This document shows positions 1 to 7,078 of a DNA stretch of 64,000 nucleotides, in pieces (positions within the stretch are counted from its first letter, which is position 1; every line of letters begins with the position of its first letter). The position numbers and the translations under genes were made by a program. Source of the DNA: Variovorax sp. 770b2 (GTDB taxonomy: Bacteria > Pseudomonadota > Gammaproteobacteria > Burkholderiales > Burkholderiaceae_C); the NCBI RefSeq assembly GCF_900115685.1, contig NZ_FOXJ01000007.1:62001-126000 (forward strand), given 5' to 3'. The notes beneath the pieces were generated by a model. It saw only the letters and a list, made by a program, of their open reading frames with translations. It was not told where the DNA came from and ran no database searches.

Positions 1-134
1 GGGCTGGTGAGCTGCACCTGCGCCAGCAACTGGGCATGGCGCTCGAAGAAGTCGGGCGTGTTCGCCAGGTAGTTGGCGATGTCGTCTTCGGTGATCGGGT
101 TCATGGCGTCGTTGTCGTGTGTGGAGTTGGTCAT
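1..134 (-). CDS. DUF484 family protein (N-terminal fragment)
   Basis: Only the first 44 or so codons are inside the window; the gene continues past the left edge. The visible N-terminus ([20 protein letters not shown]) is followed by [20 protein letters not shown], the pattern that opens DUF484 (GAF-like) proteins. In proteobacteria this gene typically sits between dapF and xerC, and dapF is indeed directly upstream here. Its ATG overlaps the dapF stop by 4 bp (ATGA on the minus strand), so the two are probably translationally coupled. A second in-frame ATG lies 10 codons later. Function of the family is not established. Confidence 0.75.
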   Translation of the reverse strand, partial: MTNSTHDNDAMNPITEDDIANYLANTPDFFERHAQLLAQVQLTS

Positions 135-1033
135 GGCTGTTCCGAGATTTCGGGCACGTCGGGTACGTCGGGTACGTCGATGTCGCCCTCGAACACCGTC
201 GTGGCCGGGCCCGTCATGAGCACCGGCTGGCCCTCGCCCTGCCATTCGATCGTGAGGATGCCGCCGTGCGTCTGCACGTCGACGCGTCGGTCCAGGAGCC
301 CCAGACGGATGCCCGCCACCACTGCCGCGCAGGCGCCCGTGCCGCAGGCCAGCGTTTCGCCGGCGCCGCGCTCGAACACGCGCAGCTTGATGTGCGAGCG
401 GTCCACCACCTGCATGAAGCCCGCGTTCACCCGCTGCGGAAAGCGCGGGTGGTGCTCGATCTGCGGGCCCTGCTCGGCCACGGGCGCCGTCTCCACGTCG
501 TCCACCACCTGCACCGCGTGCGGATTGCCCATCGAGAGCACCGCGACCGACACGATGGCGCTGCCGGCCCGGGTGCCCAGGGCGAGGTGCCACTTTTCCC
601 ACGCGCCGTCGGGCTGCGCATCGAGCCCGGCGGTGTCGAAGGGCACGCGCGCGGCCTCGAAGATGGGGGCGCCCATGTCGACCGTCACGCGGCCGTCGGC
701 GCCCATGCGCGGCTGGATGATGCCGGCCAGCGTCTGCACCCGCACTTCGGTCTTCTCGGTGAGCTTGTGTTCGCTCACGAAGCGCATGAAGCAGCGCGCG
801 CCGTTGCCGCACTGCTCGACCTCGCCGCCGTCGGCGTTGTGGATCACGTACTGGAAGTCGATGCCCTCCGCGGGCGAAGGCCGCACGGTGAGGATCTGGT
901 CGGCGCCGACGCCGAAATGGCGGTCGGCCAGGAAGCGGTATTGCGCGGCCGTGAGGCCCAGCGTGCCGCGCGTTTCGTCCAGCACGACGAAATCGTTGCC
1001 GGCTCCCTGCATCTTGGTAAAGCGGATTCGCAT
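131..1033 (-). CDS. dapF: Diaminopimelate epimerase
   Basis: 300 aa. Interconverts LL- and meso-diaminopimelate in the cytoplasm for lysine and peptidoglycan synthesis. Both catalytic cysteines of the family are visible: C75 in QCGNGAR and C230 in ACGTGA; the N-terminus [13 protein letters not shown] is diagnostic. The ATG at 1033 is chosen because the family begins exactly at [10 protein letters not shown]; the reading frame stays open upstream but only in antisense to the next gene. The C-terminus carries a short acidic tail with a DVP triplet repeat encoded by three 9-bp units (152-178), which is not part of the catalytic fold. It lies 7 bp downstream of the HCCA-isomerase-like gene and overlaps the DUF484 gene by 4 bp, so the three form one operon. 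Confidence 0.97.
   Translation of the reverse strand: MRIRFTKMQGAGNDFVVLDETRGTLGLTAAQYRFLADRHFGVGADQILTVRPSPAEGIDFQYVIHNADGGEVEQCGNGARCFMRFVSEHKLTEKTEVRVQTLAGIIQPRMGADGRVTVDMGAPIFEAARVPFDTAGLDAQPDGAWEKWHLALGTRAGSAIVSVAVLSMGNPHAVQVVDDVETAPVAEQGPQIEHHPRFPQRVNAGFMQVVDRSHIKLRVFERGAGETLACGTGACAAVVAGIRLGLLDRRVDVQTHGGILTIEWQGEGQPVLMTGPATTVFEGDIDVPDVPDVPEISEQP
152..178. repeat. Three 9-bp tandem repeats at the end of dapF
   Basis: Three consecutive 9-mers of the form GGGYACGTC, in frame, encoding the DVPDVPDVP tail of DapF. Seen directly. Copy-number change would only lengthen or shorten the tail. Confidence 0.8.
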
Positions 1034-1040
1034 GGGGGGA

Positions 1041-1676
1041 TTATCCGCCGCTGGCCACGCGCAGCTTGTCCAGCGCCCGATCGAGAAAGTCCAACCGGTC
1101 CTGTCCCCAGAACCGCTCGCCGCCCAGGATGAACGTCGGCGCGCCGAACACGCCCGCCTCCACCGCCTCCGCGCTGTTCGCGCGGTACACCGCCAGCGTG
1201 TCGGCCATCTGCTCCAGCGCCTGCAGCGAGGCACCGTCGTAGCCGTTCTCCTCGGCGACTGCGATGCGCACCTCGGCCTGCGAGGTGTCGCGCTCCTCGG
1301 CCCAGAGCGCGCGCAGCAGCGCGTGCGAGAGCGGCTGCGCATCGAGCCCCTGCAGCTGGGCTGCGATCACCATCCAGCCGGCGTACTTGTTCCAGTTCGG
1401 ATCGGTCGGCGCGCCCTTCGGGTAGTGCGCGGGCGCCAGGTTCATCGGCATGCCGAGGTAGTCGCTCCAGCGCGCAAGCTCCAGCGCGTGGTACGTGCGG
1501 CGCGGCTCGGGGCGCGTCTTCAGCGGGATGCCGCCGGTCTGCGGCACCACGGCCTGGAAGTCGTAGGGCTTGAGCGTGAGCTGCACATGGTGGCGGCGCA
1601 CGATGTCCTGCAGTTGCGGGCCGCCGAGGTAGGCCCAGGGGGAAGAGAGGCTGTAGTAGCAGTCGAGGGCGATCAT
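1041..1676 (-). CDS. 2-hydroxychromene-2-carboxylate isomerase / DsbA-family oxidoreductase
   Basis: 211 aa, a thioredoxin-fold protein of the DsbA/HCCA-isomerase family. The N-terminal strand-loop [13 protein letters not shown] replaces the CxxC of true DsbA with SSPW, as in kappa-class GST and 2-hydroxychromene-2-carboxylate isomerases; the C-terminal [21 protein letters not shown] contains the cis-proline loop (APT) and the usual ending. No signal peptide, so cytoplasmic. Known family members isomerise a naphthalene-degradation intermediate with glutathione, but no other aromatic-degradation genes are nearby, so the real substrate is unknown. The ATG at 1676 is the first in the conserved N-terminus. 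It is the first gene of the dapF operon. Confidence 0.85.
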   Translation of the reverse strand: MIALDCYYSLSSPWAYLGGPQLQDIVRRHHVQLTLKPYDFQAVVPQTGGIPLKTRPEPRRTYHALELARWSDYLGMPMNLAPAHYPKGAPTDPNWNKYAGWMVIAAQLQGLDAQPLSHALLRALWAEERDTSQAEVRIAVAEENGYDGASLQALEQMADTLAVYRANSAEAVEAGVFGAPTFILGGERFWGQDRLDFLDRALDKLRVASGG

Positions 1677-1757
1677 GGCCCGATTATCTTCAGCGCCCGT
1701 TGCGCCGCCATCCGCCTCTCGCGGCGCAACGGGCGACGGGCGAAGCGATTCGCCCGA

Positions 1758-2030
1758 TCAGGTCTTGCCGGGCTGGGACAGCGACCGCCTGATGGCGTCG
1801 ATGCGCTCCAGGATCGTGGCGATCTGGTTGGAAAGCAGTGCGCCTTGCCGCGCGTAGCGATCCCTGCATTCGTCGAGCTTCTTCGTGAGCACCGCGACCT
1901 GCGCCTGGTGCGCGACCTGCTGCGATTGCAGCTTGGCGGCCAGTTTGCGCACGGTCATTTCGTTCGCGTCGGGGGTGGGGACGGCGGGAGCTTCCGCCCG
2001 CGGGGGCTGTGGTTTAGGTGTGTCGGTCAT
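1758..2030 (-). CDS. Small hypothetical coiled-coil protein
   Basis: 90 aa with start chosen at MTDTPKPQPPRAEAP, since upstream codons are low-complexity read-through. The first third is proline/alanine-rich; residues from about 25 to the end (VRKLAAKLQSQQVAHQAQVA and onward) look like a continuous amphipathic helix or coiled coil, with many K, Q, L and I. No membrane segment or known motif. It stands alone, 81 bp upstream of the HCCA-isomerase-like gene on the same strand. Function not recognised. Confidence 0.55.
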   Translation of the reverse strand: MTDTPKPQPPRAEAPAVPTPDANEMTVRKLAAKLQSQQVAHQAQVAVLTKKLDECRDRYARQGALLSNQIATILERIDAIRRSLSQPGKT

Positions 2031-2272
2031 GGATGGATTTGCACGATCGGCGCGAACCGCCAGCCTCATGCGGACTGGACGGGTTCGGACGATCCGGGAG
2101 TCAAAAAAAAAACCATGAACGCGCGCCATGCGGAGACTGCGAGGCGATGTCCATGGGGCTGCTTGCGACGTCGCGTCCAGTATCTGTGCGCCGATTGCCG
2201 GCAACCGCCTGCGCCGGTCAGGCGATGGGCGTCGCGCCGTTAAATTCTTGGCGTCGCGTTCGGCTCAATTGC

Positions 2273-2293
2273 AAGCCAGTTGCAAACTGGCTT
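2273..2293 (-). terminator. Hairpin after the sigma/anti-sigma operon
   Basis: Perfect 9-bp stem (AAGCCAGTT / AACTGGCTT) with a 3-nt loop, 28 bp past the stop of the anti-sigma gene. On the minus strand the stem is followed only by a weak T-containing stretch; on the plus strand it is followed by TTC. A terminator is the likely reading from its position. The rest of 2031-2272 shows no gene that I can support. Confidence 0.5.
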
Positions 2294-2321
2294 TTCACAC
2301 CCGGGCCGGCCCTTCGCTCGG

Positions 2322-3068
2322 CTACATCACCTTGACCGCGCGCCCGATGAACTGGATCGGCCCGGTCGGCCGGTCGATCGGCGAGCCGTTCTCGGGCTCC
2401 AGCGTCAGCTCGAAGAGCTGGTTGGGCTCCAGCGGGGGGAGCTTGTCGATGGGGATGCGCAGCGTCTGGCCCTGTTGCTTCACGAGGCCGAGCGACACCG
2501 GCCCGCGCCACTGGTCAGCCTTGGTCCAGAACTGCAGCGTCTTCTGCGGCGGCACCTCGAAGGTGCCCAGCGGCACGAGGTTCAGCTGGCGCGACGAATT
2601 GGCCTGGATCACCCAGCCGGGCGACTTGTTCTCGGGCGCGACCAGCACCACCATGTACTGCGTGGCCGGCGGCGCCGCGACGCGCGTGACGACCACCGCC
2701 AACAGCAGCGCCGCCGTGGCGAAGCCGCCCGCGGCCAGCCCGCGCCAGAGCTTGAGGTTGTTCCACCAGCCGACAGCGCCCGCGGCCTGCGCCTTCGAGG
2801 CCTTGCCCAGCCCATCGACGCTGCGCTCGATGCGCGTCCAGAGCGACGGCGACGGATCGGCCGGCTCCGCCAGCGCGGTGAGCGGCTGCAGCCGCGCCTC
2901 CCACGCGCGCACCGCTTCGCGCAGCGCCGGCTCGCCGTTGCGCATGCGCACTTCGACCGCCGCGCGTGCGGTGGCCGAGAGCGTGCCCAGCACGTACTGG
3001 CCCGCGAGCCCGTCGATGTCGTTGGTGTCGTTGGTGTCGTCCGTGTCTTTGTCTTCAGCGGCGCTCAT
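2322..3068 (-). CDS. Anti-sigma factor (RskA-like, membrane anchored)
   Basis: 248 aa. The N-terminal cytoplasmic part (about 1-90, GLAGQYVLGTLSATARAAVE then WEARLQPLTALAEP) matches the anti-sigma domain that binds ECF sigma factors. A single membrane segment follows at about residues 108-128 (GLAAGGFATAALLLAVVV), then a periplasmic RskA-type C-terminal domain ending QFIGRAVKVM. It overlaps the upstream sigma gene by 4 bp (ATGA), the standard arrangement for a coupled sigma/anti-sigma pair. The start at MSAAEDKD is fixed by that overlap. Residues 8-16 are an acidic DTDDTNDTN repeat encoded by 9-bp units (3015-3050). It likely holds the sigma factor inactive until an envelope or redox signal. 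Confidence 0.88.
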   Translation of the reverse strand: MSAAEDKDTDDTNDTNDIDGLAGQYVLGTLSATARAAVEVRMRNGEPALREAVRAWEARLQPLTALAEPADPSPSLWTRIERSVDGLGKASKAQAAGAVGWWNNLKLWRGLAAGGFATAALLLAVVVTRVAAPPATQYMVVLVAPENKSPGWVIQANSSRQLNLVPLGTFEVPPQKTLQFWTKADQWRGPVSLGLVKQQGQTLRIPIDKLPPLEPNQLFELTLEPENGSPIDRPTGPIQFIGRAVKVM

Positions 3069-3637
3069 GCCATGCACTCCCGCAGCGCGCGCATGCCGCG
3101 CTGGATCCAGGCCTTCACCGTGCCCAGCGGCGTCTGCAGCCGCTCGGCGATTTCGCCATGCGAGCAGCCTTCGACGTACGCATAGAGGATGCAATCGCGC
3201 CGCGCCGGCTCCAGCCCCGAGAGGCAGCCGTGCAGCCGGCCGAGATCAGCGCGCAGCTCGAACGGATCGCTTACGGCCGCATACGCCGCGAGCGAGGCCT
3301 GGTCGTCGACCGCAACGGCTTCGTCTTCGTCCAGGCTCACCTGCCGCGCGCCGCTGCGCACCATGTTCAGCGCGGCGTGGCGCACCACGCTGTAGACCCA
3401 GCCCCGGCCTTCGCCGAGCGCGGGGTTGAAGCTCGCCGCCCGTTGCCAGATGCTGATGAAGGCGTCGTGCAGCACGTCTTCGGCCTGCTGGCGCTGGCGC
3501 ACGATGCGCAGCGCCACGCCCATCAGGTAGCGGCTCTCGCGCTGGTAGAGCTGCTGCAACGCCAGACGGTCGCCGCGGGCGCAGGCCATGAGCGCGGCGT
3601 CGTAGTCGAAGGGGACGGTGGATGTGGGGGGCGACAA
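3065..3637 (-). CDS. ECF-family RNA polymerase sigma factor (SigK-like)
   Basis: 190 aa, the usual length for group 4 sigma factors. Region 2 is at about residues 10-75 (LMACARGDRLALQQLYQRES, AEDVLHDAFISIWQRA) and region 4 at about 135-185 (LEPARRDCILYAYVEGCSHG, then LGTVKAWIQRGMRALRECM, the DNA-recognition helix). No region 1 or 3. First gene of the two-gene operon with its anti-sigma. Its targets cannot be read from the window with certainty; msrB and a lipoprotein gene at 41.6-43.4 kb share an inverted promoter-region element and are possible candidates by analogy with ECF systems that control methionine sulfoxide reductases. Confidence 0.92.
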   Translation of the reverse strand: MSPPTSTVPFDYDAALMACARGDRLALQQLYQRESRYLMGVALRIVRQRQQAEDVLHDAFISIWQRAASFNPALGEGRGWVYSVVRHAALNMVRSGARQVSLDEDEAVAVDDQASLAAYAAVSDPFELRADLGRLHGCLSGLEPARRDCILYAYVEGCSHGEIAERLQTPLGTVKAWIQRGMRALRECMA

Positions 3638-3711
3638 GGTCGGCGGCGGGTGGTGGGCGGCCCCATCGTAGTGGAGCCGGCGCGCCGCGCCGCGGATTCA
3701 CCCCCGGATCA

Positions 3712-4272
3712 TCAGGACGCCTTGTAGAAGATGTAGTCGGCCTGGTACTTCACGACCTGCTTCTGGCCCTTGGTGGCGGGCGTGCAGGGCACGGCCGCCG
3801 GTGCCACGCCGCCTTGCAGGGCGACACGCTGGATGTAGGTGACGCCGGACATCGCGCCCGAGCCCACGGCCGGGTTGGCCTTCACGAGCTGGAACGGCAG
3901 ACTGGTCGGACCCGAGGGCGCGACGGCCAGCTGCGTGGCGGTGAGCTTGGAGCCGTCCATCGACTCCCAGGTGGCCGGCGGGCCGTAGTACTTGCCGACC
4001 TGCTTGCCGCTGCGGTCGTTCAGCTTCGCATCGGGGCCGACGAACACCCACTCGGTCGCGCCGGGTGTGTTGGCCTTGTCGCGGCATTCGTAGGTGATGT
4101 CGCCCACGCCGACGGTTTCCATGGCGACCTTGTTGCCGGCCGGGACCTGGATGGTGGGCGGCAGGCTGGACTGGTTGAAGGCCGGGGCCATCGACATCGA
4201 GCCGCAGGCGGTGAGCACGGCGGCGGCTGCGGAGATGGCGCCGAGGACGGCGATCGAACGGGTGGTGTGCAT
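3712..4272 (-). CDS. DUF3455 domain lipoprotein
   Basis: 186 aa. Start at MHTTRSIAVLGAISAAAAV, preceded by an AGGAG ribosome site. The signal sequence ends in the lipobox LTAC (C at residue 22), so the mature protein is predicted to be lipidated. The rest matches DUF3455: VPAGNKVAMETVGVGDITYE, then EWVFVGPDAKL, KYYGPPATWESMDGSKLT and the ending VKYQADYIFYKA. The function of this family is unknown. It is a single-gene unit, 74 bp upstream of the sigma gene on the same strand, so membership in the sigma regulon is possible but not shown. Confidence 0.85.
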   Translation of the reverse strand: MHTTRSIAVLGAISAAAAVLTACGSMSMAPAFNQSSLPPTIQVPAGNKVAMETVGVGDITYECRDKANTPGATEWVFVGPDAKLNDRSGKQVGKYYGPPATWESMDGSKLTATQLAVAPSGPTSLPFQLVKANPAVGSGAMSGVTYIQRVALQGGVAPAAVPCTPATKGQKQVVKYQADYIFYKAS

Positions 4273-4590
4273 GGAATTACTCCTGGGTTGTAGAGGGTCA
4301 GCAGCGCCTCGCTGCTGAAGGGAACTACACGCCAGGTGGGCGTTTGGATGCGGGGGTGCGAAATATTTTTTGGACGACTGTCGGAGCACAGGCTCGACGT
4401 CGTCGGCCGCAACAGCTGCTTGACGCTCGTCCTTCGGCGCTCACTCGCCGGTCTGGGGCAGATGGCGCGCGAGTGGCCGGGCGCTGAGGTGGAAGACAGC
4501 CGGCGAACGCTGGCGAAAAGACAGGGAGACGGAAAGAGCGAAAGAACGAAAAAGGCCGCCGGGCTCACCGGCGGCCCGGCGCTTACTTAC
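4273..4590. other. Intergenic region, terminator only
   Basis: 318 bp between the DUF3455 gene start and the end of the next minus-strand gene. It contains the DUF3455 ribosome site near 4281 and an A/T-rich patch around 4369-4376 that could be part of its promoter. At the far end is the terminator described separately. No open frame in it has convincing coding character. Confidence 0.5.
4549..4575 (-). terminator. Rho-independent terminator
   Basis: Perfect 8-bp GC stem GCCGCCGG / CCGGCGGC with a 5-nt loop (4555-4575), followed on the minus strand by a run of five T (4549-4553 read in reverse). It lies just after the stop of the 114-aa gene that ends at 4591, so it terminates that transcript. 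Confidence 0.8.
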
Positions 4591-4935
4591 TTACGTCGCC
4601 GAGGGCAGGAGGCTGTTGCTGCCGACGCCGATTGTGCTGCCGCCTTGCAGCGCCCGGCGAACGTCGCCAGCCGCTGCGTTGACGGCGCCGATGCGCGCCA
4701 CGAGCGCTTCGTTGATCAGGCTGAGCAAGGCGCTCAGTTCGCTGCGTGTGGGGGCGAGCGCCTCGCTGTCGTTCGGGGCGCCGGTTTCGATGAGCTTTTC
4801 GAACGCGGCGTAGGCGAGGAGGACCTCGTTGAGGTTTTCGGCGTCGTCGCAGGTTTGGATTGCGAGGGTGTCGAGGGTGGACTCGGGTGTGAGATGGGCG
4901 CGAGTTTGCGCGGATGCGGATGCAGATTCAGCCAT
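4591..4935 (-). CDS. Small hypothetical protein
   Basis: 114 aa. The ATG at 4935 follows a strong GGGAGG ribosome site with 6-bp spacing, which decides the start. Sequence features: STLDTLAIQTCDDAENLNEV, then YAAFEKLIETGAP and a leucine-rich LSALLSLINEALVARIGAV; largely helical, no membrane segment, no cysteine motif. A good terminator follows. It borders the AT-rich ABC-3C island but has the base composition of the host chromosome. I do not recognise the family. Confidence 0.65.
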   Translation of the reverse strand: MAESASASAQTRAHLTPESTLDTLAIQTCDDAENLNEVLLAYAAFEKLIETGAPNDSEALAPTRSELSALLSLINEALVARIGAVNAAAGDVRRALQGGSTIGVGSNSLLPSAT

Positions 4936-5416
4936 GTGTGGCCTCCCAGAACTTCGGTTTGCAACAACCGCCGCACCCGCTTCCAAACGGTGGCGGCAGC
5001 TCGAACGGGTTGGAAGACCGGGAAGCTCTGACGAGAACCGGCAAGGCTTGCGCCTTCCCGTTCGAGCCGCCAAAACTGGAGGCGCAAACAGAAAAGCCGC
5101 AGACCATGTTGCGGTGACTGCGGCTTTCGTCGCAGAACTTCGACGGGCTTCCAAACCCGGTCGCGCTACGCGCGCGACGGCTCGCAGTATATCGACCAGA
5201 TAACGATGGCAGCCTTGATGCCCTCAATGCATTCCACGATGGTTCACTCGCGCAAGCAAGGCGAATCCAAGGGTCATGCCACTTGATACTGCGTCGGAAA
5301 ACACTCCAAAAAATAAAGATTGCAATTATGGAATCCCCCTAAGAAGCCAGATTAAAAGTACGCAGTTACGAATCGCAGCATATGATTACCCGCAATCCCG
5401 TTGGAGGAGTGAATAA
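4936..5416. other. Intergenic region at the left edge of the AT-rich island
   Basis: 481 bp between divergent genes. A perfect 10-bp inverted repeat AAAGCCGCAG / CTGCGGCTTT with a 15-nt spacer lies at 5093-5102 and 5118-5127. From about 5200 onward the sequence becomes visibly AT-rich and stays so to about 9200. Promoter-like AT-rich DNA lies between 5280 and 5370, and a GGAGGAG ribosome site at 5403-5409 serves the first island gene. No gene seen here. Confidence 0.6.
5093..5127. terminator. Terminator-like hairpin at the island border
   Basis: Perfect 10-bp stem with a 15-nt loop; on the minus strand the stem ends in TTTT, on the plus strand in TTT. No gene ends next to it in either direction now, so it may be a leftover terminator of a gene displaced by the island, or a regulatory leader structure. 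Position and structure are seen; function is inferred. Confidence 0.35.
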
Positions 5417-6565
5417 ATGACTGATAGCGCCAAACATAGCGCACCGGGGCCTTACCTAGGCTTTGCGCTGCAACCAGTTCGTCTCTGCTATCACCTACTT
5501 TCTTGCCCGGAAACGGCATCGGTATCAATCGAGCATTTAGATGATGTTGCCGTGCATTATGCAGACGGAACAACATTGCTCGAACAGTCAAAAAGTGCAC
5601 TTAGCCATAATGCCTTGGCTGACTGGTCAAAGGATCTTTGGAAAACTGTAGCAAACTGGGTTGCTGACGCCCAAAACGGCACTATAAATTGCAAAGCAGC
5701 CTATTATCAAATTTATGTAACGCCCATCAAAACCGGAAAAATATCAACTCGCTTTCACGAGGCAAAAAATGCGGCTGACGTGATGGCTTTAACTGCAGAC
5801 GTGACAAACAAGCTCAAACTGCGAAAGAGCTTGCCGGACTGCATTGATCACGTGAATGTTTTTCTTAATGCGGACGAAGCGATTAGGCGAGCCATCGTGA
5901 TCAATATGCGCGTTGTAAGTGCCCATGACGATCCTATAGAAGCTCTTAGAGAGCTTCTAAAACCAACTACACCAGCAAACGTTCTGGATCAGATATGTGC
6001 ATCTGCGATTGGAATAGCACAAGAGCAAGCAAATAAGTTATTGCGTGAAAAAAAGCAGGCACTCGTATCGGCCTCCGAATTTCGCAAACAATTCCACGCA
6101 TTCGTACAAAAAAACAATCTCCCTGGTCTTCTAACCTCGTTTGCCGAAGAACCGCCCTCCGCAGAGGTTCAATATTTATTCAGTTCTCGGCCGTGCTTTG
6201 TTCAGCAATTAGATCTCATCCAGACACCTCCCGACCAGCAAATGCGCGCTGTAAGTGACTATTTAAGGACGCGTGCCACGAAGACTGAATGGGCAACGAG
6301 AGGCGCAGTATATGAAGGCAGCTTTGACGAATGGGATCAAGGTCTTTTAAGACACTACAACTCCATTCGCTCGGAAGTTGCGGAAGTTCATAGTGAAAAG
6401 CCTGAAGCCAGCAGAGGAAGAATTACCTATAACCAATGCACGAGGATTCAACAAGCACTCGAAGGCCGTGAGGTTCCTTTGCATTTTTGTCATGGCAGCT
6501 TCAACGTGCTAGCCGATCAACAATTGCTTGGCTGGCACCCTCGCTACAAAGATCTTTTGAGGTAA
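5417..6565 (+). CDS. ABC-3C effector: nuclease-like N-terminus plus C-terminal recruiting domain
   Basis: 382 aa, first gene of a three-gene operon, with GGAGGAG 7 bp before the ATG. The N-terminus (about 11-85) reads like the DUF4297/Cap4-type restriction-endonuclease fold: an opening helix GPYLGFALQPVRLCYHLL, then E39 and D42-D43 in IEHLDDVAV, then E56-Q57-S58-K59, the E/QxK half of a PD-(D/E)xK site, then DLWKTVANW. The rest is mainly helical and ends in FCHGSFNVL and GWHPRYKDLL, a closing pattern I associate with the C-terminal component of ABC three-component systems. By analogy it would be the toxic effector, cutting nucleic acid when released or activated by the ATPase partner. Base composition is much more AT-rich than the flanks, a sign of transfer. 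Nuclease activity is inference from motifs. Confidence 0.7.
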   Translation: MTDSAKHSAPGPYLGFALQPVRLCYHLLSCPETASVSIEHLDDVAVHYADGTTLLEQSKSALSHNALADWSKDLWKTVANWVADAQNGTINCKAAYYQIYVTPIKTGKISTRFHEAKNAADVMALTADVTNKLKLRKSLPDCIDHVNVFLNADEAIRRAIVINMRVVSAHDDPIEALRELLKPTTPANVLDQICASAIGIAQEQANKLLREKKQALVSASEFRKQFHAFVQKNNLPGLLTSFAEEPPSAEVQYLFSSRPCFVQQLDLIQTPPDQQMRAVSDYLRTRATKTEWATRGAVYEGSFDEWDQGLLRHYNSIRSEVAEVHSEKPEASRGRITYNQCTRIQQALEGREVPLHFCHGSFNVLADQQLLGWHPRYKDLLR

Positions 6566-6571
6566 AGCCTG

Positions 6572-7078
6572 ATGCCCAGAACAAACTTGCGTCCACTCAG
6601 TGAAACTGCATTAATTCAAAATCCAGCGCTGGGCGCATTTGCACTATGGAATTTTGGAATCTCCTACCAAGCGGAGCGGGCGGAACGTCCTAGTCTTCCT
6701 TTAGCATTTATCGTATTGCCTCTCGTGCTTCATCAAGAGACAAGAGAACTCATTGGAAGCACTCTTAAGGCATCAGGCTTGGCGCTGTTTGCGGAGAAGC
6801 TTGGGGAACAACGGGAAAATCTACTAGCGGTACACAATCGAGCTCTGCATTTAAGAACACTGACGCTCAATTCCATCGCGGTTGGCGCATCGACGAGACT
6901 CCTCACCATCAACTACGAAACCGCAAAACTGCGAGCCAATAGTCTCGAGGGTCGATCACTCAAACCCAAACTCCCAGAGCGAATCAAATGGATCGGTGCC
7001 GCCACAGAAAAATTAGGGCATTGGTTTTCCATAATTCCCGATCAACAAATTGCTCGAACGCTCAGGATTGATTTCTGA
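6572..7078 (+). CDS. ABC-3C middle component
   Basis: 168 aa, 6 bp after the effector gene and overlapping the ATPase gene by 1 bp (TGATG). The N-terminus has ALGAFALWNFGISYQ, then PSLPLAFIVLPLVLHQETRE, typical of the small middle protein found between effector and ATPase in ABC-3C operons: the segment resembling LxFLVLPLVLH and a following helical region ending RTLRIDF. No catalytic motif is visible, which fits an adaptor that links the two other components. Identity rests on gene order, size and this short pattern. AT-rich like its neighbours. Confidence 0.65.
   Translation: MPRTNLRPLSETALIQNPALGAFALWNFGISYQAERAERPSLPLAFIVLPLVLHQETRELIGSTLKASGLALFAEKLGEQRENLLAVHNRALHLRTLTLNSIAVGASTRLLTINYETAKLRANSLEGRSLKPKLPERIKWIGAATEKLGHWFSIIPDQQIARTLRIDF

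Noticed and set aside
36-2243. 735-aa plus-strand open frame across dapF and the HCCA gene
   Set aside because: It is antisense to well-supported minus-strand genes and has Arg/Ala/Pro-rich composition typical of a high-GC shadow frame.
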